From the NCBI RefSeq assembly GCF_036850765.1, contig NC_089495.1, forward strand, positions 23,838,875 to 23,902,874: DNA of 64,000 nucleotides, written 5' to 3'. The stretch is from Saccopteryx bilineata. Its lineage: Eukaryota > Chordata > Mammalia > Chiroptera > Emballonuridae. The notes beneath the pieces are model-generated. The model saw nothing but the letters and a program-made list of their open reading frames with translations, was not told where the DNA came from and searched no databases. Below, one piece after another: positions 1 through 12,561 of this stretch. The translations under genes were made by a program, and so were the position numbers. Each line of letters begins with the position of its first letter. Within the stretch, counting starts at the first letter, position 1.

Positions 1-596
1 GTTTTTCTTCATCTTATTTTTTAATCCTTTATTTCTTTTTTCTTTAAATGTTGTAATGAATCATATTTGAGAATTTACATAATGCTTCAAGAGCCACAGT
101 TTCTATGTCTTTTTTAAACTATATGTATGTAATTATGATGTTTTTCTTTAAAATATGTTAGGATTTGTGGCTGTAGGTCCTAAATGTGAATATTAATTAT
201 TTTTATTCATTTATTTAATATTCACTTTCAGCGGGGTTAGAGGACTTAATATTTACAGGCAGAATGGTTCACATTATAGCTCATTTTTTATGCTCTTTTA
301 CTGGCTAAAGGGAAGACTAGAATTATCTACTTCTATAACCATTTTTACTATTACAAATATTTTATTAAAAGCTTATTTCCTCTAGCCTTATTTTACCTTT
401 AGAAATCAATATGTAAAAACAACAACAACAAAAAACCTTTTGTGGGCTCCTCATTAAAAGGGATTTTTTCACTGTTCCTTAGAGGATATTTTTTGTTATT
501 TTTTTCCCCTAGTACCTACTGATCATATTGGATAGTCTTTCTATTATTATATTGATATTATTATGCATCATTTGTGCTACATTTAAAATTTTGTAG

Positions 597-728
597 ACTG
601 ACCTCTTTTCAAGTACAAAACCTGAAGAAGAACAGAAGGAATGTCTGGTGGCAAAAAGCAAAGAATGCCTGCTTTCACCATCTGCGGCCATTGTGTATTC
701 TTTATTCCAGGAAAAAAAGATGTCTTTG
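597..728 (+). CDS. WRN: WRN coding exon, fourth from last (partial gene)
   Basis: WRN is the nuclear RecQ-family 3'-5' helicase/exonuclease used in replication-fork and double-strand-break repair. This exon is 132 nt (44 codons, phase 0 at both ends). It is preceded by the acceptor TTTTGTAG and followed by the consensus donor GTAAGT. The translation begins TDLFSSTKP and ends [10 protein letters not shown], which I recognise as the stretch after the HRDC domain of mammalian WRN (closely similar residues in human and mouse). It joins in frame to the exon at 3375. The upstream exons with exonuclease, helicase, RQC and HRDC domains are outside the window. No in-frame stop is present. The assignment rests on recognising the protein sequence, and the splice sites are read directly. 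Confidence 0.93.
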
Positions 729-964
729 GTAAGTGTGACTTTCATGTTAGAGGGAATTTTTAAATTTGTCTAAACACATGTTTTATCCGCTTTTTAACAT
801 TAAAGTGACTTGGGATACATTTTTTCTGGTTCTACAATATTTTATATTGTTTCATTTTATATTTAATTTAGAACAGAATGTCATTTTCTTTTTCTGCTGA
901 GCCTATTGCTCTGTTAATTAAGTAAAAAGAACAAGTATAGTTTGGCCATTATTATCTTTTAGAG

Positions 965-1307
965 CAGGGGTAGTCAACCTTTTTATACCTACCGCCCACT
1001 TTTGTATCTCTGTTAGTAGTAAAATTTTCTAACCACCCACCATAGTAATGGTGATTTATGAAGTAGGGGAGTAACTTTATAAAATTTATAAAGCAGAGTT
1101 ACAGCAATTTAAAGCATATAATAATAAGTACTTACCAAGTACTTTATGTCGGCTTTTCGCTAAATTTGGCAGAATAAATCTTTATAAAACAACTTACTAT
1201 ATAGTTAAATATATCTTTTTATTTATACTTTGGTTGCTCCGCTACCGCTCACCATGATAGCTGGAATGCCCACTGGTGGGCGGTAGGGACTAGGTTGACT
1301 ACCACTG
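965..1307. mobile_element. hAT-superfamily MITE
   Basis: The termini are CAGGGGTAGTCAACCT on the left and the inverted AGGTTGACTACCACTG on the right. They are flanked by 8-bp near-duplicates TTTTAGAG (957-964) and ATTTAGAG (1308-1315), seven of eight identical. CAG...CTG ends and an 8-bp target duplication define hAT elements. There is no transposase coding in the 343 bp, so the copy is non-autonomous. It lies in a WRN intron. Confidence 0.85.
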
Positions 1308-3374
1308 ATTTAGAGGTTCTGTCAGAGGTGCTGATAAACATATTTACAGCTTAGGAATAGTAGAGCCGCTATATTTTAAGACTACTCAGATTAGTAGTTA
1401 TAAAACTGTTAGTATATGTATTTATAAGAAATAATCTCCAAGATACGTTATTTGGTAAAAAGAAAAAGGAAGTTGCAGGGCAGGGTGAAAAACAAACGTG
1501 TAAGTGTGTGTGTGTGTATGCTTGTATATTCATCAAGTTACTTTTTACTCTGTATCCTCTGGAACTGTTCTACTTTTTTAAACCATGCCTGATGCTCTTT
1601 GGAAAAAATCTAATTACTGTGAAAAATAACCATACTTCATATTTCTTCACTGTTCTGGCATAAATCCTAAGGCTGTTGAATGTTTTTTTTTTAAATACAG
1701 TACAAAATGGAGAGTATATCTTAGTAAAATGGGGACAGAATGAGGCTTCCAGCTAAGTTTAACTAACAGGAATTCCTATCCTCTCTGACAGTAAATTAAC
1801 TTAGAACAAGCTTTTTGGTCTGATGCCTGGTTTTTCTATTCTGCCTCCATCCTCTGGGCCACATTACACACTTTTTATACTGGTTAAGGTCCAATATATG
1901 TAAATAGGAATAAATAGTTCAGAGCTTGTCTTAATTACTTAATAGGAATTCTAATTAGATAGTATTAATAAAAGTACTTTTCCTTAATAAAAAGTAGAGA
2001 AGCCATTATATAGGAAACCAAATAATTCCATTGTACTATTTTAGAAACAAATCACATTATTAATAGGAACTTAAGTTCTGCCTCTTCAATAGTAACTTAA
2101 ATGTACATGTTAACTATGCTTGTCTATGCATAATTTGACCATATATGTATGGTATAACTGAATATAGTTTTTTCAGAAAATTTGATATAGCCTTCAAATA
2201 TTTTGAATAATGTGTATGCTAATAGCCATGATATGAGGTTTTATGTATTATATACTCATGATTAAAAATGTGAAGAGTAGTAGATCTTCATTTATGTCTT
2301 TTGCTGTTATTTGGTTGTATATTATTATGTAATATCATGGTGTAATTATGTCTATCTCCCAGGAGTCTGAGACGGTCTTGCCAGTTAACTACAAAATAAA
2401 CATGCCTAAGGACTAATTAATCAGGAGCAATAATACAATTAGTTTTAGGAAATTTGATGCCCGGTATCAAGTAACCCTAATATTATGCACACATGGTGCA
2501 CACTGTCTAGGAGAAAAGGGCAGACAGTTAATGAAAGAAATTTAAAACCTACCTTTGAAGGATGAAAATATTGCTTTAAAGGCTCGATTCTATGAAAGTA
2601 TTTACACAAATATAATCCAAATTCAGACTTTCAGGATGTATTAAAAGAGAGTATTATGAAATAATTTAGAGCTGAGTGACTAAACTCTTGGAGTGTTGAA
2701 AAAATGTTTTATCTAATACATACCTTAAATGGATTTGGAGCTACATTTGTTTTAAAGCTACAGAAATATGTAATATTGTCCTGAATTAAACACAGTTGAT
2801 GTTGGATATGATTCCAGGCATATGGTAACACAGGTATAACTGTGATATGTTTACCCTATGAATAGAACTAATTTAAAGTACCTACTAAAGTCTTCTCAGG
2901 AACCTTTAATAGAATGCATTTGGAGCCTAAGTTGTCACTAAGCATTACAGAGTCTGTCTTGGAAATTCATGTAACTAAAGCACCATGTATTATTTCAAGT
3001 ATGTAGAATATTGGATTGTATTTTTACTATACTTTCAAAGGACATGGCAGCTTTTAGATTTAACATAGAATGACTACTCTCTGCCACTACAAGGTGTTTA
3101 AAGTGAATAATTACAGAGAGATGAGGTTTAATTTCTTAGCTAATGCTGAATGAATTTGTTTTATTCAATATAAGAATTATAAAAAGAATCTGTAGAGTTC
3201 TGTAATGTAGGCAGTTTTAAAGAAATTGTTGATTGAAATGATAATTTTAAGTGAAGGTTTAGTACCTTGTATATTTCTCAGTGAACATTTTTCACCTAAA
3301 GGTTTTGGGTACTTTCATACACTATAGTGGACACTTTATAAAACTCACTGGTTGTGCTGCTGCTGTTTCTCCAG
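1308..3374 (+). other. WRN intron sequence, no recognised element
   Basis: AT-rich intron between the first two exons of the window. Apart from a short GT run near 1502-1520, I recognise no repeat family, conserved coding frame or RNA gene here. Confidence 0.5.
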
Positions 3375-3537
3375 GAGAGTATAGCTGAGAACAGGATTCT
3401 GCCTCTCACAGCAGTTGGCATACACTTATCCCAGGCGGTGAAAGCTGGCTACCCACTGGATATGGAGCGGGCCGGCCTGACTCCAGAGGTTCAGAAGATC
3501 ATTACCGATGTTATCCGAAACCCTCCCATCAACTCAG
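3375..3537 (+). CDS. WRN: WRN coding exon, third from last
   Basis: The exon is 163 nt, begins in phase 0 after a pyrimidine-rich acceptor (TTTCTCCAG) and ends with one base of a split codon before a GTGACA donor. It encodes 54 residues, including the WRN motif [18 protein letters not shown], followed by [16 protein letters not shown]. In WRN this lies C-terminal to HRDC, in the helix-turn-helix-like region. The match to human and mouse WRN is near identical and has no gaps. Reading on without splicing gives a stop about 30 bases later, as expected for intron. The donor is weaker than GTRAGT. The next exon is almost 10 kb downstream because the intron is filled with transposons. Confidence 0.95.
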
Positions 3538-4084
3538 GTGACAACCATGACCTTACCCGGCAGCCTTAATGACTTGAGTCATTGGACCCAGAGGAAGTAA
3601 ACAAGCAACCCACCAATATTTTTCCGGTTAACAACATCACCCCTTTATGCTACTATGAAAACTTGACTTTTGTAAGACTTTCTGTTGTTTTAGTAAAACA
3701 GTCTTCTTCCCATTATCACTTAGGGGAAAGTCTGAGTCTGAGAAATTCTTGTTTTTCTTTTCAGCTTCCGGTGACAATTTACACACCTACCCCGATACAG
3801 TACACTTTCATTCTTTTCTCGTTTATACCTCATCACTTGAAAAAAAAGTTGTTTTTATCTTCATTCCCTAAAACTTACTGACTGCTAGTTTTTCCCTAGA
3901 GCGTTCTGATCCTTGCCGTTGATATCACGTAAGTAGCCTTTCCGGTCATTACAGTCAGTGCTATCTGTCACTAAGACTTTGAAAGGGTGGCCCAAGGTCT
4001 CTAGGCCCTTGTGGGAGGGTTTTATCTCCTCACTTGGCTACAGGACCTCAACGGGGCTCACTTTTTAATGTGCCCATTAAATTT

Positions 4085-4275
4085 TTTAAATTTATTGATT
4101 GATTTTTAGAGAGTGAGGAGTCTGGGGAGAGGAGTGGAGAGAAACATCGATTTCTTGTTGCACTTACTTGTGCGTTCATTGGCTGATTCTTGTATGTGCC
4201 CTGACCGGGACTTGAACTTGAAACCTTGGTTTATCAGGACAGTGCTCCAAGCAACTGAGCTATCTGCTAGGGCTT
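4085..4275 (-). mobile_element. tRNA-derived SINE, Ves-like (SINE-D), old
   Basis: Read on the minus strand, it has a tRNA-like head (agccctagcagatagctcag), a middle containing the complement of tgtatgtgccctgaccggga, and a tail ending in TTTATTGATT repeats. This layout is that of Ves-type bat SINEs. It is more diverged than the other SINEs in the window, so probably older. Confidence 0.7.
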
Positions 4276-4632
4276 CATATGCCTATTTTAAAATTATGGT
4301 CCCTTTTTGAAGTAAAGATGAGGTACATTAGAGGATTTTCCCTCCTAAATGTACAAATATAAACTAGTGTATTAACTCAATAAAACTGATAAATTTATTC
4401 AGACTATTAGGCCAGAGGAGCAGAGATACAAAAAGGTATAACTCCAAAGCTGCAGTGCAAATAATTAATTTTTTTGTTATCTCAAATTCTTTCCCACTTG
4501 GGAGTAACTATATGACCCTCCCCCCCAACATTTGGAAATAAGAGGAATAAGATCACCCTTTAAAAGCACAATGAATACTATACTTGATTGATCAGAACAA
4601 AGGTATTCAAGTCACTTTAAAAGGCAGTGTTT

Positions 4633-5038
4633 GGCCCTGGCCAGTTGGCTCAGTGGTAGAGCGTCGGCCTGGCGTGCAGAAGTCCCGGGTTCAATTCCCG
4701 GCCAGGGCACACAGGAGAAGCGCCCGTCTTCTTCTCCACCCCCCCTCCTTCCTCTCTGTCTCTCTTTTCCCTTCCCGCAGCCGAGGCTCCATTGGAGCAA
4801 AGATGGCCCGGGCGCTGGGGATGGCTTCTTGGCCTCTGCCCCAGGTGCTAGAGTGGCTCTGGTCGCGGCAGAGCGACGCCCCGGAGGGGCAGAGCATCAC
4901 CCCCTGGTGGGCAGAGTGTCGCCCCCTGGTGGACGTGCCGGGTGGATCCCGTTCGGGCGCATGCGGGAGTCTGTCTGACTGCCTCTCCCCGTTTCCAGCT
5001 TCAGAAAAATACAAAAAAAGAAAAAGAAAAAAAAAAAA
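4633..5038 (+). mobile_element. Bat tRNA-derived SINE-A (Rhin-1-like), full length
   Basis: This copy defines SINE-A here. It has a tRNA-like head with A box (tggctcagtggtagagcg) and B box (gggttcaattcc), a CT-rich middle, a GC-rich body with short repeats containing gtcgccccctggtgg, and an A-rich tail with aaaaagaaaa units. Overlapping open frames of 60-160 residues across it are by-products of its GC content. I see no clear target duplication. It is one of only two SINEs here in + orientation. The name is by resemblance only. Confidence 0.85.
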
Positions 5039-5727
5039 GATATTACTCGAGGAACCATCTTAACAACCAATTCTGCTTCTCTGTCACTTCATAGCTTTCT
5101 GGTCATTCTTTGATTTTTCATGTAGATCTGTCTGCAGGAAATGTATGCACTAGCCATGCTAATCTGGGTACTCATCTATGTGATCATTGTGGCTTCACAT
5201 TTATAAATTAATAAATTGCCATTTTGTGAACTTGGTTAATGTGGGTTTATTAAGCTTAAATTTGGTTTCTAATTTCTAATCTGAGGGCCAAGTTTTGGAC
5301 TGTAATAAAATATTAAAGGCAATTTAGCTGTGAAACATCTTATGAGCAAAGCTAGCCAGCTCTCCTGGTCACATTCCAATCTTCCTAATTTTAGCAGTCA
5401 TTTTACTAGAAATTAAGGCCGAGGAAGGAAAACAGTCGTCACTTAGTAGGCTCGGAATTGCAGTTATATAATAAATACCCTTTTTCTCTCTAGCGTAACA
5501 TGAAATAGTCACAGATGCAGATGCCTTCTTGATTTTAAACCCCTGGAACTTTCTTTTTCCTTTATATATGTGTGTATATATATATACACATTATCTCTCA
5601 GGACTCAAGAGAAATGTGTGTCTTTGAGGAGCTGTCGGGTAGCAGGAGTATTCTGTGAAAGAGGCAATTTTGTTGGTGCTCATTTAATTGCCTTCCTTAA
5701 ATCCTGAACATTCGTGGAAGATGTTAG

Positions 5728-5915
5728 TCTAGTTAGTAAGAGCAAGGATTCTGGTAACAGCCGATCTGTTTGGCTCTGCCATTTCAGAGCTACGGTACCT
5801 TGGGCAAATTACCCAATCTCCCTAAGCCCCAGTTTCTTCCCCTCTAAAGCAGAGAGGAATAATACACCTTTGTTACAGAATTGTGAGTAATAATTAGGCA
5901 CTGGACAGAATGGTC
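5728..5915 (+). repeat. MIR element
   Basis: It contains the MIR core order: 'agcaaggattctgg', 'tctgccatttcagagctacg', 'ccttgggcaaattacc', 'cagtttcttccc', then a diverged tail. This is an ancient tRNA-derived mammalian SINE, diverged and truncated. Confidence 0.75.
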
Positions 5916-5931
5916 TGGCCCTGGGTAAGCA

Positions 5932-6180
5932 CAGTTTGCCCTCTGGATCCATGGGTTTACATCTGTGGATTCAACCAACTACGGATTGCTTAGAGATTGA
6001 TTCCTGAACAATACAGTATAAAAGCTATTTACATTGTATTAGGTATTATAAGTAGTCTAGAGAAGATTTGAAGTATATGGGAGGATGTGTGTAGGTTATA
6101 TACAAATTCTACACCATTTATATAAGGGACTTGATAAGGGGGTCCTAGAACCCGTCCCCCACTGATACCAGGAACAGCTG
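5932..6180 (+). mobile_element. MER2-like Tigger (Tc1/mariner) non-autonomous element
   Basis: It opens with cagtttgccctctggatcca and closes with ccaggaacagctg followed by TA. Inside is the MER2-type text (ttacattgtattaggtatta and catcctc-like segments). It is an ancient mammalian DNA transposon fossil without coding capacity. Confidence 0.7.
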
Positions 6181-6199
6181 TATTTCATAAATGGTGGTG

Positions 6200-7176
6200 G
6201 TGGTGATGGTGAACATGATAATCGAAGAAGTAGATGGTAAGATCTGATGGCTTCTTAAATATGCCCTTTATAATCAATACTTTATTCTGTTTAGTGATGA
6301 ATTAAGAAAATATGAAGTTAATATATAAGTGTAATACCAGAAGGGAGGTTTCAAAACTGTATTTTATACAAACAATTCAATAATTCAAGCAGGTTATAAT
6401 TTTTTTAAGTATTAAAGAATTCTTGAACAAATATTCTTGAATGACATAAAAATAGATGTTCTAATTTCAATTCACTATTGGCAGAGGAAGACGGTAGAGG
6501 AAGATGTAAGATTTGTTATCCAGCCAGGTATTGACAACATCTGTTTTATTTGGCTATGGTGAACAAGCCAGGTGCGGCTAATTTGCTTTCTTAATCGTAT
6601 AGTTGTAAAGTTATAGAATTTTTTATTTGGAAAGGAAATTGGAAATCATTATATTTTTATTTTCCTACTCCCACCCTGTGTCAGAGATAGAAATTTGTGG
6701 ACTACGGAGTTGCAAATTGTTTTAATATCATGGCAAGGTTAATGACCAAGAAAGTTTTTCTCTCTACTACACCAAGTTGTATTGCCAACTATTTAGGAGA
6801 AAGAAATATGCAGCTTTTAATCCTAATAGAGGATTTGGGTTTATAAATCTCTAATTGATGAGTAAAATAAATATACTTAATTGTACTTATCATATTTGTT
6901 TTACTATCTTTATATATCTAGTATCTTTAAATATTCTTTACTATATCTAGTACTCTACATTCTCAGTTTAGAAATTTCAATTTCTAATACCTTTTTAAAT
7001 TAAGAAATATTAAAATCAAGCAGGATATATAAACATGAAAAGTTCTTTATATTTGCACAGCCTGATTCAACAAATATCAGTAAGATGAGAAAAACATTTG
7101 TAATCATTTGTGACTAAAACATGAGTAAAAACATTTGTCTTTACCACTGTCTACTTACTGCAAATACATTTGCTTC
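6200..7176 (+). other. WRN intron, no recognised element
   Basis: AT-rich intronic sequence. I recognise no coding exon, repeat family or structured RNA. Confidence 0.4.
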
Positions 7177-7535
7177 TTTTTTATTAAGTGAGAGGCAGGG
7201 AGGCAGACATACAGACTCCTGCATGTGACCCCCCCACCCCCACAAGCCCCCTACCTGGCGATGTTCTGCCCATTTGGGGCTGCTGCACTGTTGCTTGGCA
7301 ACCAAGCCATTTTAGTGCCTGAGACAAGGCCATGTAGCCATCCTCAGTGCCCGGGACCAACTCGCTCAAACCAGATTTAGCCATGGCTGCAAGAGAGGAA
7401 GAAAGAGATAGAGGGGGAGAGAGGGAGCAGGGAGAAGTGACCATCGGCTTCTCCTGTGTATCCTGACTAGGAATTGAACCTGGGACTTCCACACACTGGG
7501 CTGATGCTCGATCGCTAAGCCAACCGACCAGGGCC
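7177..7535 (-). mobile_element. SINE-A copy, diverged subfamily
   Basis: T-rich tail on the left and an inverted tRNA-like head ending gaccagggcc on the right. It is flanked by the direct repeat caaatacattt (left at about 7160, right at 7537). The body is more diverged than the copies at 15.5-19 kb and lacks the GC-rich repeated units, suggesting an older subfamily. Confidence 0.8.
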
Positions 7536-8728
7536 GCAAATACATTTTCATTCCGATTTAATATTAAAATTTCAATATTAAATTGAAATTCCAAAGAACA
7601 ATGTAGAATACTTTTCAACATGTATTTTATCTTTCTGTCAGTACAATGTTTGTAGATTGTACACATAACATGAAAAAAGGTATTGTAGTTTATTTCTGAA
7701 GCCAAGATTGAGAAAGTTACAATTGAGAGAATCATGAGCTCAAAAATTTATTTCTTTTAATTGTGTATTTTTATAGCCTGTAAGACATCGTTTATAGATG
7801 TGAAATTTTATATTTGAATTCTTTTTTTTCTTGATAAAAACTGTTCTTTTATTGGATAAATGTGTTATAAATTATAATGAGAAATGAAGATATATACAGT
7901 ATATTAATAATTCAGTGATGTTATTTTTTATCTTTTATTTAACTATAGCCATATTCCATAATTCATTGTTTTAATGAACAAGTTTGGCATTTAAATTTCA
8001 CACAATCCTAATTTGCTAATTTTCTATATTTTATTGTGGCATAATTTTTACCTAAAAATAGGGTATTTGAATTGATAAGTAATATCTAATTTGCTTAAGT
8101 AGGTTCTGTCTTTGTAAACTTAACATTTAAAGGAATTCTGTACCTTTTTATTCTTTTAGTTTTATTATGTTTATGTAATTTTTAGCTGCTGCTTTTGTGG
8201 AGTTGAGATTCTGACTATGCTTAATAATAAATTAAGCAAGACATTTAATGAGGTGCCTGGATAATATTTTGAGTAATTTCATTCTCCTATTCTTTATGTG
8301 CATATACCTGGAAAATTAGGGGTGGCTTCAAGGGACCTGCTATAAAATTAGGGGTAATATGATCTCCTTTAAAGCAATGAAGGAGTGCGGCCAGTGCTTA
8401 TTATTTCACTTTTCAGTAGATATTTTTAGCACTCACCTGTATGGGAAGTTAGGGCTGAATAATATGCAACTTTAAAATCAAATGCCTCTTATTTGCATAT
8501 GTATATTATAGGATGACTTTAGGATAAAAATACAAAGAGTACTTATAGATATGTAGGTAAATATGTGAATTTTTTCATTATGTCTTGAAATTATATTCTA
8601 ATTACAGTATAACAATTAACATTTATTAAATCACCATAGGCAACTATTTATACATTATGATTTTATGAAAAGACATTCTAATTTTAGAGATAAATTGTTT
8701 CAAATGAAATAAAATATATATATTTTTT

Positions 8729-9066
8729 AAAGTGAGAGAGAGGGACAAATAGGGACAGATGGACAGGAAGGCAGAGAGATGAGAAGCATCAGCTCATAGT
8801 TGTGGCAACTTAGCTTTTCATTGATTGCTTTCTCATACATGCTTTGATTTGGGGGCTCCAGCAGAACTAGTGACCCTTTGCTCAAGCCAGCGACCCTGGG
8901 CTCAAGCTAGCGACCATGGTGTCATGTCTATGATCCCACACTCAAGCCAGCAACCCTGCACTCAAGCTAGTGAGCCTGCACTCAAGCTGGTGACCTTGGG
9001 TTTTGAACCTGGGTCCTCGGCATCCAAGGCCAGTGCTCTATCCACTGCACCACCGACTGGTCAGGC
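8729..9066 (-). mobile_element. Bat tRNA-derived SINE-B
   Basis: SINE-B defined here: on the minus strand the head is gcctgaccagtcggtggtgc. A block of imperfect 20-bp repeats around 'caagccagcgaccctgggct' follows, then a tail rich in gagagaggga. The open frame over it (8825-9112) is produced by the repeats, not a gene. Confidence 0.8.
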
Positions 9067-9149
9067 TAAAGTATTTTTTCTTTTCAAGAAAAATGAATTT
9101 AGTACAATGTAGTCTATTATTTAGCTAGAGTAAGTGGAAATTTAAATGA

Positions 9150-9795
9150 CTTTTCTAGAGTAGCACTGTCCAAAAAGAAATATAAGTGAGCCACATATGC
9201 AGTTTAAATTTTTCTGGTAGCCACATATAAAAAATAAAAATAAACAGATGTACTTAAGTTTAATATATAATTTAGTTAGCCCAATATATTTTAAATGATG
9301 TCATTTCAACATATAAAAATTATCAATGAGTTTTTTTTTTTGTACTAAGCCTCTGAAATCAGATATGTATTTTACATTCACAACATATCTCAGTTCTGAT
9401 GCTAAATTTTAACTTGAAATACTTGCTCTGTGTGTAGCTTTCATAAAATTTACATTGGAATCAAGTAAGTAAAGATATCCAATTTGTTCCAAACATACTT
9501 AAAAATGTTCCAATGACTGAATCAAGTGTCCATTTTTAAACTTCTTTTTTTTTAGTTTTCAATTAAGTTTGTAAAGAAAAGTTCATAAAGTAACAGTTTC
9601 TCATCACTGTACATTAAGACTTCATGCTTCTGGATAGAGAGGTCAGTCATCAGTGAACTGATTTTCTTTGACACTTGTGGACTGCATACTTGCATTAGAA
9701 TTACTTGAAATTAAGAATTTGAGTCCCTCACGCCATCCTAGCCACATTTCAAGGGCTAGGAGCTCGGCGTTATTGTGTGGGACAACCCAGATATA
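9150..9795. mobile_element. hAT/MER-type DNA transposon remnant, interrupted
   Basis: The left part (tagcactgtccaaaaagaaa, then gtgagccacatatg) and the right part (ctagccacatttcaagggct, then gggacaacccagatata) resemble the two ends of an old mammalian hAT-type MER element with inverted 'actgtcc' ends. The middle (about 9420-9720) does not match and may be a deletion or insertion. The family name is not certain. Confidence 0.45.
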
Positions 9796-10046
9796 GAGGT
9801 GGTTTGGCAATATGCACCAAAGGCTAGAACCTTGAACTAGCAGCCTGCCCCACTTCTGGGAATCTAGAAGGATGGAAAGATATTTGTAATATAATATTCA
9901 TCAGAACCTTTTTTTCAAAGAGTAATTGACGGCAAAGGAAAGAGAACTCAACGGTAAATTCTGATGGGTACATACAAAAGAAGATGATTTAAAAAATGAG
10001 AAGTAGGAACACTAGCAGAATTTCAATGGTCTTCGCATGGTGTAAT

Positions 10047-10166
10047 GCAGTGGTTTTCACTCTGTAATCTTATATAACATCAGCGCGGTTAACTGTGTTG
10101 TGGAATAGCATGAAAGTTCTGGCGGACTGACACCTGTCCACAGACCTGCAGTTTAAAATCACTGGG
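10047..10166. mobile_element. MER5-like hAT MITE
   Basis: Short element opening cagtggttttcac and closing tttaaaatcactggg, which are inverted hAT ends. The size is that of MER5-type elements. No clear 8-bp duplication was seen. Confidence 0.55.
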
Positions 10167-10579
10167 ATAATGACCAAGGAGCAAATACAATTTTAGCTGG
10201 GTTACTAGATATGATAGTCAAATAGCTGATTTCACTACATTTAGAGGTAATCTTTTCTTTCTAAGGTTTTGATTAGAATCAATTTTTACATTTCAAAACT
10301 TTAAAGTTAGTTACAATGCAAACCAAATTATTAGATTGCCCACCGTTCTAGTATCTACTAGCTGTGTTACCTTCCTTCTCTTTCTGTTCTTCTTTTTAAT
10401 CTGCAGTTTTATTTGGGAAGTCCTAGAGTAGCAAGATAAGAACTTTGGAAAGAAGGAGGATATAAAATTGAAAACTATAGTAATTTAAAGACCAACTTTT
10501 CAGAGAGTCACTTAATTCTTGGTTTCTGGTTGTTAATTTGAATTGGTTGTCAGAAATGTTTGATACCAGTTTTATAAAT

Positions 10580-12561
10580 CTCTGGGGAACAATTTTTTTT
10601 CATTTTCTGTTGCATGAGGTTTTAGAACTGTTTCTATATTTCTGCATCGCTGATTCCAAATCTGAAATCCGTTTTTTGGTGCATGCTCTAGTTATTATGC
10701 AATTTTAATTTCTTTTTGTTACAGTTAATGGCATGCATTGGTTTTTAAATTGGAGTTCAGGGGGCAACGACTCTTGGATTGAACATAACCACAAGGCAAT
10801 TAATGTTTTACAAATATCACTGTTACATAATTGTAGTTGTTTTTAAATGTAAAAAATTATTATCTGATAAAAACGCCCTCTTATTTTGTTTTAAGATTGA
10901 ATCATGGCTTCTTCGAGTAGACGTAAATGTAAGAATAGTCCTGACACCTTCTGTTATATATGTGGCTGTTACAAACTTTAGTGTCAAAGGCGCAATATTT
11001 CATCATTTGTGACACGTGCATATATTGCCTATATTCAAGTTCCCCTTGGCGATCAAGACAAGAATTGGGCTCCTCATATTGTGTGTCATATTGTGAGGAA
11101 ATGCTTCGTGACTGGACAAAAGGAAAATACAAAGGAATGCCTTTTGGTATTCCCATGGTTTGGCATGAACCTAAGGACCACAGCAGTGACTGTTATTTCT
11201 GTCTGATCCATACAAAAGGAATCGGCAAGAAAAAATGGTGTATGATCGCATATCCTAATATTCCTTCAGCAGTACAACCTATCGCACACTCTGAGACACT
11301 CCCGGGTCCAGTTTTCAATGGTTTTATTTCTTCTAAGGACGAAGAAAGTGAACATGATGATCAAGTGTATTTTGATAAGATGCATGAGGAAATGGTTGTA
11401 GAATCTGAAGGGTCTTCTTTTGATGCCAAGCAGTCATTAACCCCTCAGCAGTTTAGCCAACCTGAATTGAATGACTTAGTAAGAATGACATTAAAAATTG
11501 TCCTCAACTTTCTGAAGTATGAGGAGCATAACTGGATCATTTGTGTGGATCTTAAAACGGTAAATTATCTGCTAGGACAACAGAGAGGTTTCACGAAGTA
11601 TCCTTGCTTTCTGTGTTTGTGGGACAGCTGAGCTTGGGAGAAACACTGGACACAGAAGAAGTGGCCGAAACGTGAAGCTCTGGAAATAGGGATGCAAAAT
11701 ATTGTGAATAAACCTGTAGTTAATCGAGACAGGATCATTTTTCCCCCACTCGCATCAAACTTGGCTTAATGAAGCAGTTTGTTCAGGCTTTGAATAGAGA
11801 AAGTGAATGTTTTCAACAATTATTTCTGCTTTTCCTGCCTTGTCTTTCAAAAAGATAAAAGCAGGTGTATTTGATGGACCTCCAATTCGAACCCTCATAC
11901 ATGATGAAGAATTTGCCAGAAGATGAATAAGAAGGAGAAAGCAGCATGGCAGTCTTTTGTGGCAGTTACAAAGAACTTCCTTGGCAACAAAAAAGCAGAA
12001 AACTATGAACTGCTGGTTCAAAGGATGCTGTTGGCTTTCCGTGACATTGTATGTAATGTGAGCGTTAAGATTCATTTCCTGAACAGTCACCTTGATAAGT
12101 TTCCCGAAAATCTTGGAGCTGTTAGTGATGATCGGACTATTGCTGGAACATCAAACAAGATTGTCCTCAACAAGTACACAAACGCAAGAGCTATAAACGC
12201 AGATTTTTGCCTGAATAGAATTTAAATAAGTTTTGCGCAAATTTTATGATTAAAATAAGTGTTTTAATATGTTCTGTTTTGAAATTGTAGACAAAGTCTG
12301 ATGCAATTATATCTTTTAGTGTATTTACTGCATTATATAAATCATTATATTTTCACAAAGATGATGCCCAAGAAGACATTCTACTTCATTATGTTAAACT
12401 AAATATTGAAAATTTTACAATAAGATGGAAACCTAAAATCTTGAATTGCAAAGAAACCGTAGCTTACAGAGAAAAACTAGTGTCAGATTTGAGATCAGCA
12501 CACTGGAATTAGGTAAGAACAAGTGTTTTTGTGGATGCAACCAAAGTTTTGTTCCCCACTG
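10580..12561 (+). mobile_element. Chapaev/CACTA-like DNA transposon, defective copy 1
   Basis: A 1,982-bp element whose ends are inverted copies: left CTCTGGGGAACA, right TGTTCCCCACTG. Copy 2 (58941-60916) gives cleaner CACT..AGTG ends. CAC-type termini fit the CMC (CACTA-Mirage-Chapaev) superfamily. Coding remnants run left to right: a start with MASSSRRKCKNSPDTFCYIC (from 10904), a frame with FGIPMVWHEPKDHSSDCYFC (about 11137), LGQQRGFTKYPCFLCLWDS (ending 11628), and FLNSHLDKFPENLGAVSD (about 12077). It lies in a WRN intron on the same strand. The superfamily is inferred from ends and overall protein type; no C-terminal catalytic block remains. Confidence 0.8.
10904..12226 (+). pseudogene. 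Transposase pseudogene of defective DNA transposon, copy 1
   Basis: Broken coding region inside the element at 10580-12561. The N-terminal frame carries a C-x2-C type start (FCYICGC) and has a stop near 10979. It continues as AYIQVPLGDQDKNWAPH, then shifts by one frame into ...EEMLRDWTKGKYKGMPFGIP. After LTPQQFSQPELNDLVR an internal segment appears deleted, with the frame resuming at EEHNWIICVDLKTVNYLLGQ. Further shifts follow before MNKKEKAAWQSFVAVTKNFL. The end departs after NLGAVSD into a short tail ending FCLNRI and a stop. The same frameshift and both junctions occur in copy 2. It cannot encode a functional protein. Confidence 0.75.

Noticed and set aside
3582..3881. 99-codon frame after the second WRN exon
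   Set aside because: It is intronic, begins after the donor, and the next true exon joins in phase at 13269.
4640..4710. tRNA gene
   Set aside because: A and B boxes are present, but the sequence continues into the SINE body and tail and does not close as a tRNA acceptor stem.
4584..5063. 159-codon open frame on the + strand with overlapping frames on both strands
   Set aside because: It lies across a SINE-A; similar frames recur at every full-length SINE-A, so it is a by-product of the GC-rich repeat.
8825..9112. 95-codon frame
   Set aside because: Encoded by the 20-bp repeats of a SINE-B.
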